A DNA stretch of 64,000 nucleotides from Candidatus Desulfarcum epimagneticum (GTDB taxonomy: Bacteria; Desulfobacterota; Desulfobacteria; Desulfobacterales; CR-1). Below the pieces are notes generated by a model. It saw nothing but the letters and a program-made list of their open reading frames with translations, made no database searches and was not told where the DNA came from. Numbering within the stretch: the stretch's first letter is position 1; every line of letters starts with the position of its first letter. The translations under genes and the position numbers were made by a program. Of this stretch, positions 7,216 through 16,171 are shown piece by piece. Location: assembly GCA_900659855.1 (NCBI GenBank), contig CAACVI010000045.1, positions 219,174 through 283,173 on the forward strand, read 5' to 3'.

Positions 7216-7536
7216 ATGATGAAAAGAATGAAGCGAAAACCCAGTCATCCCGGATGCATACTAAGAGAAGATTATATTAAACCACTGGCGATAACGGTGA
7301 CGGAAATGGCTTTCCAATTGGGTGTGTCCAGGAAAACGCTTTCCAAAATACTCAACGAGAAAGGGTCCGTGACACCGGACATGGCTTTGCGGCTTTCAAG
7401 GGCATTGAACACCACGCCGGAACTGTGGGTGAATTTACAGAAAACCTTTGACCTTTGGGAAGCGGAAAACTCATCCACCGACTGGCGTCGCGTTCGTTCG
7501 CTTACTGAAAACGTCTTGAGCCCCGGCCGTTTGTAG
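7216..7536 (+). CDS. higA: HigA-type antitoxin, Xre-family HTH
   Basis: This 106-residue protein starts with the HigA signature HPGCILREDYIKPL and has a helix-turn-helix (VTEMAFQLGVSRKTLSKILNEKGSVTPDMALRLSRAL). The family neutralises HigB and represses the operon. The TGTAACC-N5-GGTTACA palindrome upstream of higB is the probable operator. The start could be the first ATG at 7216 or the ATG at 7219; both leave the domain whole. Confidence 0.9.
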   Translation: MMKRMKRKPSHPGCILREDYIKPLAITVTEMAFQLGVSRKTLSKILNEKGSVTPDMALRLSRALNTTPELWVNLQKTFDLWEAENSSTDWRRVRSLTENVLSPGRL

Positions 7537-7559
7537 GAGCGGCCCTTGCGGCCGCCCTT
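7532..7559. repeat. TGTAGGAGCGG-type intergenic hairpin
   Basis: The arms GGAGCGGCC and GGCCGCCC flank a short loop. The sequence begins inside the last codons of higA. It resembles the hairpin at 4922-4950 and probably belongs to the same dispersed repeat family. Confidence 0.5.
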
Positions 7560-7603
7560 TTCGGCGAGCCGGCCCATCCAAGAAAGGCGCCGGGATACGG
7601 GAC

Positions 7604-7725
7604 GGCATCGTAAAAATTCGATATACAAGGCGCGGCGCTTATTTTTAATTGAGGCAATACTGTAGTATGCCTCAATTAAAAATAAGCGCCGCAACGCCGT
7701 AGATCGGATTTTTTACGACGCCATC
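7604..7725. repeat. Palindromic element copy 1 (short-arm form)
   Basis: About 122 bases form a nearly complete inverted repeat. The outer arms are GGCATCGTAAAAATTCGATA and its partner ending TTTTTTACGACGCC. The inner arms, 25 bases each (7632-7656 and 7668-7692), pair perfectly around a loop of ATACTGTAGTA. The element lies between higA and the convergent end of aspS. The central stem carries a T-A pair where copies 2, 3 and 5 have G-C. Confidence 0.9.
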
Positions 7726-7729
7726 AAAA

Positions 7730-9518
7730 TTATTCGTCCAGCTTATTGACCTGAATGGAAAGCTCGTCCAGCTGTTCTTTCACCGCCTCCGAAGGGGCGT
7801 CCGTGAGGAGACAGGAGGCCTTCTGGGTCTTGGGGAAGGCGATGACGTCGCGTATGGAGGACTGGCCGCGGATGAGCATGGCCAGCCGGTCAAACCCGAA
7901 GGCGATGCCCCCGTGGGGGGGGGGCCCCGGACTCCAGGGCGGAGAGGAGGAAGCCGAATTTCTCCTCATACACCTCCCGCTCAATGCCCAGGGTTTCAAA
8001 GACTTTTTCCTGCACATCCCTCAAATGGATACGAATGCTGCCCCCCCCGATCTCGCAGCCGTTGAGCGCCAGGTCATAGGCCCGGGACCTCACCGACTCG
8101 GGATCGGAATCGAGTTTGTCATAATCCTCCTCCAAAGGCGCGGTGAAGGGATGGTGAACCGCCTGGTAACGCTTCTGGGTCTCGTCGTATTCCAGCAGGG
8201 GGAAATGGGTGACCCACAGGAATTTGAACTCGTCTTTGTTGATGAGGCCCAGTTTGTCGGCGATGTGGTTTCGCAGGTTGCCCAGGGCCTCATTGACGAT
8301 TTTTTTCTGATCGGCCACGAAAAACACAATGTCGCCAGGCTCCATGTCCAGGCGTCCGGCCATTTCCTGTTTTTCAGCGTCGGTGAAAAACTTGGCGATG
8401 GGAGACTGCCACTTGTCCTCTTTGACCTTGATCCAGGCCAGCCCCCGGGCCTTGTAGATGGCGACAAAATCGGTGAGGTCGTCGATTTCCTTTCTGGAAA
8501 AAAACGCCGCGCCCTTGGCGTTGAGCGCCTTGACCATTCCCCCCTTCTTCACGACGTTTGCGAACACCTTGAACCCGGAGCCGGCCACAATGTCTGAGAT
8601 TTCTTTCAGCTCCAGGTCGAACCGGGCGTCGGGTTTATCCAGGCCGAAACGGTCCATGGCCTCGTCATAGGTCAGGCGCTGAAATGGAAGCGCCGGCTCT
8701 TTTCCCAGCAGGTCCTTAAACAGCTTGCTTATCATGCCCTCGGACAGGGCCATGATGTCATCTTCCCCCACAAAGGACAGCTCCATATCCACCTGGGTGA
8801 ACTCGGGCTGACGGTCGGCCCTTAAGTCTTCGTCCCGGAAACAGCGGACAATCTGGAAATAGCGGTCAAAACCCGACACCATCAGAAGCTGCTTGAAAAG
8901 CTGGGGCGACTGGGGAAGGGCGTAAAAACGGCCGGGATTGACCCGGCTGGGAACCAGGTAGTCCCGGGCGCCCTCGGGCGCGCTCTTGGTCAGAAAAGGG
9001 GTCTCGATTTCTAAAAACCCGTTTTCGTTGAGATATTCCCGCATGGACCAGGAGGCTTTATGCCGGGCGATGATGTTTTGGGCGAGCCGGGGCCGCCTGA
9101 GATCAATGTGCCGGTTTTTGAGGCGGATGGTTTCTGAGACATCCAGATCGTCCTCGATCTGGAAAGGGGGCGTGGCGGCTCTGTTGAGAACTTTAAGCTC
9201 AGAAACCGTCACCTCTACGGCCCCGGTGGCCAGGTTCGGGTTCACCATGCCCTCGGGCCTGGGGTCCACCTTTCCCCGGACCGCGATGACATATTCGCTT
9301 CGAATGGAATGGGCCTTCTCATGGACCCGGGGGTTGATCCCGGGGTTGAACACCACCTGTGTGATCCCTTCCCTGTCCCTCAAATCCACAAATATGACGC
9401 CGCCGTGGTCCCGGCGCCGCTGGACCCAGCCCATCAAAACCACTTCGGCTCCCAGATCGTCCGCGCCAAGGTCCCGGCAGCTGTGGGTTCTTCTCATGTC
9501 TCCCAGATTGTCACTCAA
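7730..9518 (-). CDS. aspS: Aspartyl-tRNA synthetase, apparent frameshift near the 3' end
   Basis: This class II synthetase charges tRNA-Asp. The N-terminal OB fold ([31 protein letters not shown]) and catalytic motifs ([31 protein letters not shown]) are clear. The main frame runs 9518 to 7890 and then misreads. The true C-terminus ([16 protein letters not shown], ending VNKLDE) lies in another frame down to 7730. The break falls in a run of ten C on the coding strand (7915-7924); nine would restore APPHGGI. A sequencing slip is the simplest explanation for an essential gene. The total of about 595 residues is normal. It is followed upstream by hisS, 15 bases away, same strand. Confidence 0.9.
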
Positions 9519-9533
9519 TTTTTCAAACTCCTT

Positions 9534-10808
9534 TCAACGGATTTCGTTTTTGCCCAGGCCCAGGGCTGATTCCACGTTTTCCACGATCCCCTCAAGGGGA
9601 ATGGAAACCTGGGAGCCGGCGGCCATGTTTCTCAATATGACCTGGCCTTTTTCAAGTTCGTCATCGCCCAGGATCATCACATGCAAAGCCCCGAGCCGGT
9701 TGGCCAGTTTCATCTGACTTTTCAGACTTCTTCCGGAAAAATCCGCCTCGGCCCGGATCCCCCGGGCCGCGAAGCGGCATGACAGGTCGGAGGCCTTTTC
9801 CACGCACGCCTCTCCCATGGCCGCGATGAACACATCAGGGGATTTAAGACAGTCGGCGGCGCTCAGGCCCGAGATGGCGGCCAGGCGGTCAAAGCCCACG
9901 GCAAAACCGGCGCCCGGGGTGTCCGGCCCGCCCAGCGCCCGGATCAGCCCGTCATAGCGGCCCCCGCCCGCCACCGCGTTCTGGGCGCCCAGGGAGCCGG
10001 CATGGACCTCAAAGGTCGTGCGTGTGTAATAATCCAGCCCCCTCACCAGCTTTTTGTCCTGAACAAAGGCGATGCCCAGAGCGTCAAGACGACGGATCAG
10101 CGCGTCGAAATGGGTCTGGCACCCGGCGCATAAAAAATCCGTCAACGCCGGGGCGCCTTCCATCGCCTCTTTGCAGGACGGGACTTTGCAGTCCAGGGTT
10201 CTTAATGGATTTTTTTCGCTTCTTTTCCGACAGTCGGCGCAAAGGGCCTCTTTTTGGGGCTCAATGCGCGCCTTGAGCGCTTCGGAAAACGCCGGGCGGC
10301 AGGACGGACAGCCCAGGGAATTGAGGTGGATGACCACATCGCCCGCCATAACACGCTCCAGAAAGGCGCTGAGCATGAAAATCAGGCCCGCGTCCGTCAA
10401 GGGGGAGGCCGAGCCGATGACTTCGGCGTTGATCTGGTAAAACTGGCGATGCCGGCCTTTCTGGGGACGCTCTCTCCTGAACATGGGGCCGATGGTGTAA
10501 AATTTGCGAACCTGGCCGTCCCCATGCATCTTATGCTGAATGTAGGACCGGGCGATGGAGGCGGTGGCCTCGGGCCGCAGGGTGATCAGGTCCTTTCCCC
10601 GGTCCGAAAACGAATACATCTCTTTTTCAACAATATCCGTGTCTTCCCCGATGCTCCGGGCAAAAAGCTCGGCGCGCTCCATAATGGGCAGCCGTATCTC
10701 CTTAAACCCGAAATCCTCAAACAGGTCCGACGCCGTTCGCTCCACATGGCGCCAAAGCTCCGTCTCTCCCGGCAGTATATCCTTAAAACCCCGAATGGAC
10801 TGTATCAT
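9534..10808 (-). CDS. hisS: Histidyl-tRNA synthetase
   Basis: This is a 424-residue class II synthetase. It has the N-terminal IRGFKDILPGE, motif 2 TLRPEATASIARSYI and MFRRERPQKGRHRQFYQI, and the histidine-binding LVRGLDYYTRTTFEV. A C-terminal anticodon-binding domain follows. The length is typical. It is transcribed leftwards, upstream of aspS with a 15-base gap, a pairing common in bacteria and probably one transcript. The ATG at 10808 opens MIQSIRGFKD, the usual start. The 168 bases to the divergent panB must hold both promoters. Confidence 0.97.
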   Translation of the reverse strand: MIQSIRGFKDILPGETELWRHVERTASDLFEDFGFKEIRLPIMERAELFARSIGEDTDIVEKEMYSFSDRGKDLITLRPEATASIARSYIQHKMHGDGQVRKFYTIGPMFRRERPQKGRHRQFYQINAEVIGSASPLTDAGLIFMLSAFLERVMAGDVVIHLNSLGCPSCRPAFSEALKARIEPQKEALCADCRKRSEKNPLRTLDCKVPSCKEAMEGAPALTDFLCAGCQTHFDALIRRLDALGIAFVQDKKLVRGLDYYTRTTFEVHAGSLGAQNAVAGGGRYDGLIRALGGPDTPGAGFAVGFDRLAAISGLSAADCLKSPDVFIAAMGEACVEKASDLSCRFAARGIRAEADFSGRSLKSQMKLANRLGALHVMILGDDELEKGQVILRNMAAGSQVSIPLEGIVENVESALGLGKNEIR

Positions 10809-10913
10809 ATCAACCGTTTATCCTTTGAGTGGCGATTGTTTTAACGTCTCGTTTTTATTAAGCCATCAATATCTATCTCAACAATGATCGGTTCGTCAAC
10901 CCTAATGTTTGAC

Positions 10914-10940
10914 TTGACATCCGCCCCCCCAGACTATACA
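10914..10940 (+). promoter_or_regulatory. Possible panB promoter
   Basis: TTGACA (10914-10919) and TATACA (10935-10940) are separated by 15 bases, shorter than the ideal 17. AAGGAGGG follows before the panB ATG. The spacing makes the assignment tentative. Confidence 0.4.
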
Positions 10941-10976
10941 CCGTAATGAATACAAATAAGGAGGGACATCGTCATC

Positions 10977-11765
10977 ATGGGAACGCAAATCACTGTCACA
11001 AAGCTTTTCCAAATGAAGGAAAAAGGCGAAAAGGTGGTCGCGCTCACCGCCTATGACTTTCCGTTCGCCCGAATTGTCGACCAGGCCGGGGCCCACATGA
11101 TCCTGGTGGGAGACTCCCTGGGCATGGTGGTCCAGGGAAAAACCAGCACCCTGCCGGTTTCCATGGAAGAGATGCTCTACCACACCGAAATAGTTTCCCG
11201 CAGTGTTCAAAGCGCCATGGTGATCGGCGACATGCCGTTCATGTCCTACCAGACCAGCCTGCGGGAAGCCGTGGCCAACGCCGGTCTCTTTCTGAAAAAA
11301 GCCGGCGCCCAGGCCGTGAAGCTGGAGGGAGGCGCCTCGGTTTCAGACACCATCCGGGCCATCTCCGAATCCGGCGTTCCCGTCCAGGCCCATATCGGGC
11401 TGACACCCCAGTCCGTCCATCAGATGGGGGGATACCGGGTCCAGCGGGACGAGGACCGCCTTTTGGACGACGCCCGAAAAGTGGAGGAGGCCGGGGCCTT
11501 TTCCGTCGTCCTGGAGGGCATTCCCGCCGACATCGCCGAAAAAATCACCCAGGCCCTTAAAATCCCCACCATCGGCATCGGCGCGGGACCTCGATGCGAC
11601 GGCCAGATACTGGTGCTCCACGATCTTTTGGGATTGAACGACCGGCGGGTCCCCAAATTCGCCAAACAGTTCGCCGACCTGGGACAGGCCGCCGCCGAAG
11701 GCGTGGGGCGCTATGTCCGGGAGGTTCGGGACGGGGAGTTTCCCGGCCCGGATCACTGTTACTGA
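10977..11765 (+). CDS. panB: 3-methyl-2-oxobutanoate hydroxymethyltransferase
   Basis: PanB transfers a hydroxymethyl group from 5,10-methylene-tetrahydrofolate to 2-oxoisovalerate, giving ketopantoate for pantothenate and CoA. The 262 residues show [18 protein letters not shown], the metal-binding VGDSLGM, the active-site KLEGG and a final [21 protein letters not shown]. The strand is + and a strong AGGAGGG site precedes the start. The TGA overlaps the ATG of the next gene (TGATG), so the two are translationally coupled. Confidence 0.97.
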   Translation: MGTQITVTKLFQMKEKGEKVVALTAYDFPFARIVDQAGAHMILVGDSLGMVVQGKTSTLPVSMEEMLYHTEIVSRSVQSAMVIGDMPFMSYQTSLREAVANAGLFLKKAGAQAVKLEGGASVSDTIRAISESGVPVQAHIGLTPQSVHQMGGYRVQRDEDRLLDDARKVEEAGAFSVVLEGIPADIAEKITQALKIPTIGIGAGPRCDGQILVLHDLLGLNDRRVPKFAKQFADLGQAAAEGVGRYVREVRDGEFPGPDHCY

Positions 11766-12640
11766 TGGCGCCCTCGCTTGCCGTTGTGGGATGCGGCAAG
11801 GTGGGCTTTGCCCTGGGCACATGGCTGGGCGAATGCGGATACCGGCTCGCCGGATTTTGCGGCAGACGCGTCGAATCGGCGAAAAAAGCCGCCGGCCGGG
11901 CTGGATGCGACATGTTTACGGACCATCCGCCGGACGTGACAAAAGAGGCGGACATCGTCTTTATCACCACGCCGGACGGCGTCATCGGGGAGGTCTGCGC
12001 CCGAATCGCGGACCAGGACGGATTTAAAAAAGGCGCCTCGGTTCTTCACTGCAGCGGCGCCCTGCCCTCCACCGTCATGGAGCCGGCCGTCCGGAGCCGG
12101 GGGGCGTTTTCGGGCTCCCTTCATCCCCTTCAGAGCTTCGCCTCCCGCGAGTTTGAAAAAAACCCCTTTTCCGGGATCATCGCGGCCATCGAGGGAACGG
12201 GGCCGGCGGCCGAAACGGCCCGGGCCGCGGCCAAAGCCCTGGGCGCCCGGCCCATCGACATTCGGACCGACTGCAAGACTCTGTACCACGCCTCGGCCGT
12301 GGTGGCGTCCAATTATCTTGTGACGCTTCTGGATTTCGCCTTCGCGCTCATGGAAAAGGCCGGCGTGCCGCAAAAGGACGCGCCGGACGTGCTCAAGCCG
12401 CTGATCAACGGCACCCTGGCCAATATCAAAAAATCCGGCGTGGAAAAGGCCCTCACCGGCCCCATCGCCCGGGGCGACTCGGCCACGGTGGAGCGGCATT
12501 TGAAGGAAATCGGAAAAAAAACCCCGAAACTTCTGGGCCTTTACAAAACGCTGGGCCGCCACACTGTTGAGCTGGCAAAGGCCGGAAGCGCCCTTTCCGA
12601 ATCGGCTGAAAAAAAACTCAAAGCCCTCACCGGGGACTGA
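11765..12640 (+). CDS. Rossmann/DUF2520 oxidoreductase, candidate ketopantoate reductase
   Basis: This protein of 291 residues has an N-terminal NAD(P)-binding fold (LAVVGCGKVGFALG), a middle ADIVFITTPDGVIGE strand-turn, HCSGALPS, and a helical C-terminal DUF2520 domain (KTLYHASAVVASNYLVTLLDFA). The frame is open from 11594, but ATG 11765 overlaps the panB stop and matches the family start. The fold resembles ketopantoate reductases, and coupling with panB suggests it reduces ketopantoate in place of PanE. That substrate is inferred from position, not proven. A tail-to-tail gap of 59 bases separates it from the 2-oxoacid oxidoreductase operon. Confidence 0.8.
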   Translation: MAPSLAVVGCGKVGFALGTWLGECGYRLAGFCGRRVESAKKAAGRAGCDMFTDHPPDVTKEADIVFITTPDGVIGEVCARIADQDGFKKGASVLHCSGALPSTVMEPAVRSRGAFSGSLHPLQSFASREFEKNPFSGIIAAIEGTGPAAETARAAAKALGARPIDIRTDCKTLYHASAVVASNYLVTLLDFAFALMEKAGVPQKDAPDVLKPLINGTLANIKKSGVEKALTGPIARGDSATVERHLKEIGKKTPKLLGLYKTLGRHTVELAKAGSALSESAEKKLKALTGD

Positions 12641-12699
12641 CGCCGTCTCTTTCACGCCTTCCCGCGTCCCCGGGTTTTTTTTCTTTTTGTTTTGGCGCG

Positions 12700-13239
12700 C
12701 TACGTTTCCCGGGCGATCTTTCGACCCGCCTCCAAAGCCTCCATGTTCAAAGGGATCAGCTTGGGCTTTTTTGAAAACTCATGTTTGACCGCCTCGGTCA
12801 AAATGTCAAAATCCACAATGCCGCTTTTTTCCACAAACGCGGCCAGCGCCACGATATTGGCGGCCTTGACGTTTCCAAGGGACTTGGCCGTCTCCGTGGT
12901 GAAGGCCTTGACTTCCACCACGTCGTCCCTTCCGGAATCCACGGAAATCAGGGAGGCGTTGATTAAAATCACACCGCCGGGCTTGACCACCGGCGCGAAC
13001 TTTTCCAGCGACGGCCGGTTCATGGCCACCAGGTGCCGGGGATTTCGTATGATGGGCGATCCGATGGGCCGGTCGCCGATCACCACCGTGCAGTAAGCGG
13101 TCCCGCCGCGCATCTCAGGCCCGTATGAAGGCACCCACGCCACTTCAAAATCCTGCTCCATGGCCGCGTGCGCCAGCAATTTTCCGATCAAAAGTATTCC
13201 CTGCCCGCCGAATCCGGCGAACATCACTTCGCTTTGCAT
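12700..13239 (-). CDS. 2-oxoacid:ferredoxin oxidoreductase, gamma subunit
   Basis: This 179-residue subunit begins MQSEVMFAGFGGQGILLIGKLLA. GFGGQG is the signature of the gamma domain of pyruvate- and 2-oxoacid:ferredoxin oxidoreductases, which helps hold CoA. SYGPEMRGGTAYCTVVI follows. AGGAGG lies just before ATG 13239, so this start is preferred over the upstream ATG at 13260. It is the last gene of a leftward operon with delta, alpha and beta subunits. Confidence 0.92.
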   Translation of the reverse strand: MQSEVMFAGFGGQGILLIGKLLAHAAMEQDFEVAWVPSYGPEMRGGTAYCTVVIGDRPIGSPIIRNPRHLVAMNRPSLEKFAPVVKPGGVILINASLISVDSGRDDVVEVKAFTTETAKSLGNVKAANIVALAAFVEKSGIVDFDILTEAVKHEFSKKPKLIPLNMEALEAGRKIARET

Positions 13240-13259
13240 GCTTCCTCCTGACCCAGGCA

Positions 13260-13997
13260 TTATTCAGGGAGCTTGAGGTCCCCCAGCTCGTAATAACTCA
13301 GCAGATCGTCCTCCGCCCACTTCACGGCGTCGGCCGCCGACATGCCCCAGTTGGTGGGGCATGTGCTGACCACCTCCACCAGGCTGAAGCACTTGTTGTC
13401 TTTCTGATACTCAAACGCCTGTTTGATGGCTTTTTTGGCTTTTTTGATATATTTGGGTTTAATCACGGTCTGGCGGGTGATGAAGGCCGGGGTTTGAAGG
13501 GCCGCGATCAGCTCCGCCACCTTGATGGGCATGCCCACATCCGACGTGTCCCGCCCGGCCGGGGAGGTGGTGGTGCGCTGCCCCGGCATGGTGGTGGGCG
13601 CCATCTGGCCGCCGGTCATGCCGTACACCGCGTTGTTCACAAAAATCGTGGTGAACTTTTCCCCCCGGTTGGCGGCGTGGATAATCTCGCCCATTCCGAT
13701 GCTGGCCAAATCCCCGTCCCCCTGGTATGTGAACACCATGAGATCGGGCCGGACCCGCTTAATGCCGGTGGCCATGGCCGGGGCCCTTCCGTGGGCCGCC
13801 TCCTGGAAATCGAACGTGAAATAATTATAAGCCAGAACCGCGCAGCCCACCGGGGCGATCCCCACTGTTCGCCCGCGTATCCCCAGCTCGTCGATGGTCT
13901 CGGCCACGAGCCTGTGGATCACGCCGTGCGTGCAGCCCGGGCAGTAATGTGTGTCCCTGTCGGAAAGGGCTTCGGGTCTTTGAAATGTCTTCCCCAT
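13260..13997 (-). CDS. 2-oxoacid:ferredoxin oxidoreductase, beta (TPP-binding) subunit
   Basis: This 245-residue subunit starts near MGKTFQRPE. It contains HYCPGCTHGVIHRL, which places iron-sulfur and thiamine diphosphate contacts. The TPP motif is GDGDLASIGMGEIIHAANRG ending near NN. With the alpha subunit it forms the site where a 2-oxoacid is oxidatively decarboxylated to acyl-CoA with ferredoxin as acceptor. ATG 13997 has AAGGAG at good spacing; the ATG two codons earlier is too close. The likely substrate is a branched-chain 2-oxoacid or 2-oxoglutarate. Confidence 0.92.
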   Translation of the reverse strand: MGKTFQRPEALSDRDTHYCPGCTHGVIHRLVAETIDELGIRGRTVGIAPVGCAVLAYNYFTFDFQEAAHGRAPAMATGIKRVRPDLMVFTYQGDGDLASIGMGEIIHAANRGEKFTTIFVNNAVYGMTGGQMAPTTMPGQRTTTSPAGRDTSDVGMPIKVAELIAALQTPAFITRQTVIKPKYIKKAKKAIKQAFEYQKDNKCFSLVEVVSTCPTNWGMSAADAVKWAEDDLLSYYELGDLKLPE

Positions 13998-14026
13998 TGT
14001 CATCGCTCCTTCGATTTTTCGCTTTT

Positions 14027-15094
14027 TTAAACGCGGCTTTTGATAAACTCGATGATCTCTTCCGGCGTGGGTATCTCGCCCCCGCATTTGCCGAACCACT
14101 GAACGGGCCGCGCCCCGAGAACGCTTCGCTCCACGTCCTCCACCATCTGGCCCATGCTCATCTCAATGCTGGCGACCTCTTTGCAGCTGTCTTTCAAAGA
14201 CGCCTGGCGCACGGCCTCTTCCGGGAAGGGGAAAAGGGTCTGGGGCCGGATCATGGCCACCTCTTTTCCCTCTTCTTTCAGTTGGTCGATGGCCGTCCGG
14301 CAAACCCGGCTCATGGTGCCGTAGCTGACAATCAAAAACTCATAGTCACAATCCGTGTTGTAGGCCTCAAAGAGGACTTCCTCTTTTTTCATTCGCTCAT
14401 ATTTGGCTTTTAATTCCAGATTGTTGCCGTTAAGCTCCTCGGGGTCGAGAAAAAGGGATCTCACCAGGTTGCGCTGGTCGCTTTTCCGTTTGTCCATGCC
14501 GCTGCTGGCCCAGTCGTCCTTGTTGGACGGAACGGATTTCAAATCCTCCGGGAACTCCACCGGCTCCATCATCTGGCCAATAAGACCGTCTCCCATGATC
14601 ATCACCGGGTTTCGGTATTTCTCGGCCAGGGGAAAGGCCTTCATGACCATCTCCACCGCCTCCTGGACGCTGGCCGGGGCGAAGACCAGAAGACGGTAAT
14701 CGCCGTGGCCCCCGCCCTTGGTGGCCTGGAAGTAATCGGCCTGGGACGGAAGTATGCCCCCGAGGCCCGGCCCTCCCCGGACAATATTGACAAACACCGC
14801 CGGGCACTGGGCCGCGGCGATATAGCTGATTCCTTCGCTCATCAGGCTGATCCCGGGGCTGGAAGAGGTGGTGAACACCCGTTCCCCGCACCCGGCGGCC
14901 CCAAAAATCATATAGGCCACAGCCACTTCGCTTTCCCCCTGCAAAAAGACGCCGTCCACTTCCGGCATCCGTTTGGAAAGGTATTCCGCCACCTCGGACT
15001 GGGGCGTGATAGGATAGGCAAAATAATTCAGGCACCCGGCCATGATGGCGGCCTCTCCTATCGCTTCATTTCCTTTCATCAACACCTTGCCCAT
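14027..15094 (-). CDS. vorB: 2-oxoacid:ferredoxin oxidoreductase, alpha subunit (VorB type)
   Basis: This 355-residue alpha subunit opens KGNEAIGEAAIMAGCLNYFA and carries YPITPQSEVAEYL, GESEVAVAYMIFGAAGCGER and TTSSSPGISLMSEGISY, all typical of domain I of this family. The variant RGGPGLGGILPSQADYFQATKGGGHGDY matches proteins annotated as 3-methyl-2-oxobutanoate dehydrogenase VorB, which act on keto acids from valine, leucine and isoleucine. Order in the operon is NTPase, delta, alpha, beta, gamma. Substrate choice is inferred from resemblance only. Confidence 0.9.
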   Translation of the reverse strand: MGKVLMKGNEAIGEAAIMAGCLNYFAYPITPQSEVAEYLSKRMPEVDGVFLQGESEVAVAYMIFGAAGCGERVFTTSSSPGISLMSEGISYIAAAQCPAVFVNIVRGGPGLGGILPSQADYFQATKGGGHGDYRLLVFAPASVQEAVEMVMKAFPLAEKYRNPVMIMGDGLIGQMMEPVEFPEDLKSVPSNKDDWASSGMDKRKSDQRNLVRSLFLDPEELNGNNLELKAKYERMKKEEVLFEAYNTDCDYEFLIVSYGTMSRVCRTAIDQLKEEGKEVAMIRPQTLFPFPEEAVRQASLKDSCKEVASIEMSMGQMVEDVERSVLGARPVQWFGKCGGEIPTPEEIIEFIKSRV

Positions 15095-15112
15095 TGATAT
15101 CCTCCGTTATTC

Positions 15113-15343
15113 TCAAGCCGCTGAACTCTCGGCGTTTTCGGTGATTGTGATGGCCACGTCAGGACACATGACACAGCATGTGGCGCAAAAAACGCAGTCT
15201 TCCGGCCTTGCCTGGAAAGCCGGGAAATATCCCTTTGCGGTGACTTCCCCGGCGATGTCCAGAACCTTTTTGGGGCAAACGGTCACGCACAGGCCGCAGC
15301 CTTTGCATCTGTCTTTGTCGATCACATAGCGGTATGATGACAT
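15113..15343 (-). CDS. Ferredoxin-like delta subunit, two 4Fe-4S clusters
   Basis: This 76-residue protein has two full cluster motifs: CKGCGLCVTVCPKKVL and CVFCATCCVMCPDVAI. It is the delta subunit that carries electrons from the TPP site to external ferredoxin. It lies 18 bases upstream of the alpha subunit gene and 32 bases after the NTPase gene, on the same strand. Length and motif spacing are standard for the four-subunit oxidoreductases. Confidence 0.94.
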   Translation of the reverse strand: MSSYRYVIDKDRCKGCGLCVTVCPKKVLDIAGEVTAKGYFPAFQARPEDCVFCATCCVMCPDVAITITENAESSAA

Positions 15344-15375
15344 GATTTACGCTCCTTTTGTTTGACTTTTTTCTA

Positions 15376-16083
15376 TCACGACGCGCGTTTCTTCCAGGGA
15401 AAGGACGCCTGCGTGTCCAGGGGCATCAGCGGGCATGAAAAACGCCCGGGGTCCAGCTCCGGAATCAGGCGCGACGGGGCCGTGACAAAGGCGACGGGAA
15501 TGCCGGTTTTTTTCGAAAGGGCCTGAACAAATTCATGCCCCTCGTATATATGCCCGGGATCGGTCTCCTCCATAAGGTTGGCGTTTCCCGCGAACCCGGT
15601 CACACGAAGCCCCGACGCCTTTTCGATCCGGCGCATGACCCGGACGCAGGCCTCCTGAGAACGGGTCATGGGCCTTAAGTGGCTCACCACCATAAGGGTA
15701 TGGACGTTTTTGCCTTTCAACGCCCGGTTTTTTAACACATGGGACAGGGAGGCCAGGACAGTGGAGCCGGCGTCGTCGCCCCCGGCGTCCAGAATCACCA
15801 CTCCTCCCCGGGGGTCCTGGATGGCCCCGGCCGCGGCGGGGTCCAGAATAGGAAGGTCCGCGTGAAAATACTTCAGCGGGGGAATCACCACCCCGATTCC
15901 TTTGGATGTCAGAAGGTCACAGGCCTCCCGGACCCTGAAATAGGGGTTGACCAAATCCAGGTCCACCACCCGAACGTCGGCCCCCTGGCGTTTTTTCATC
16001 AGGGCCAGGTGGATGGAAACCTGCGTTTTGCCGCTTCCGTAATTTCCGACGATGACCACAATCCCGTCGAGATTGATCTCCAC
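15376..16083 (-). CDS. P-loop NTPase linked to the oxidoreductase operon
   Basis: This 235-residue protein begins with a strand and Walker A (IVVIVGNYGSGKTQVSIHLA). A VVDLDLVNPYFR segment and VVILDAGGDDAGS follow, as in SIMIBI-class NTPases (MinD/CooC/CbiA-like). Such enzymes often load cofactors or metal clusters or control assembly. It heads the operon of the four 2-oxoacid oxidoreductase subunits, with only 32 bases to the ferredoxin gene, so a role in maturation or activation of that enzyme is a fair guess. I do not recognise a named family. Confidence 0.7.
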   Translation of the reverse strand: MEINLDGIVVIVGNYGSGKTQVSIHLALMKKRQGADVRVVDLDLVNPYFRVREACDLLTSKGIGVVIPPLKYFHADLPILDPAAAGAIQDPRGGVVILDAGGDDAGSTVLASLSHVLKNRALKGKNVHTLMVVSHLRPMTRSQEACVRVMRRIEKASGLRVTGFAGNANLMEETDPGHIYEGHEFVQALSKKTGIPVAFVTAPSRLIPELDPGRFSCPLMPLDTQASFPWKKRAS

Positions 16084-16171
16084 TTTCGTCTTTCAGCCTT
16101 TTTTAAAAATTTTGTTTAACTCCGGGCAAAAATGGATAAGTATAGACCCAAAGCGCTGATGTGTCAAGCCA

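Noticed and set aside
13125..14030. 301-codon + strand frame across the oxidoreductase subunits
   Set aside because: It is a shadow of the clearly recognised beta and gamma subunit genes on the minus strand.
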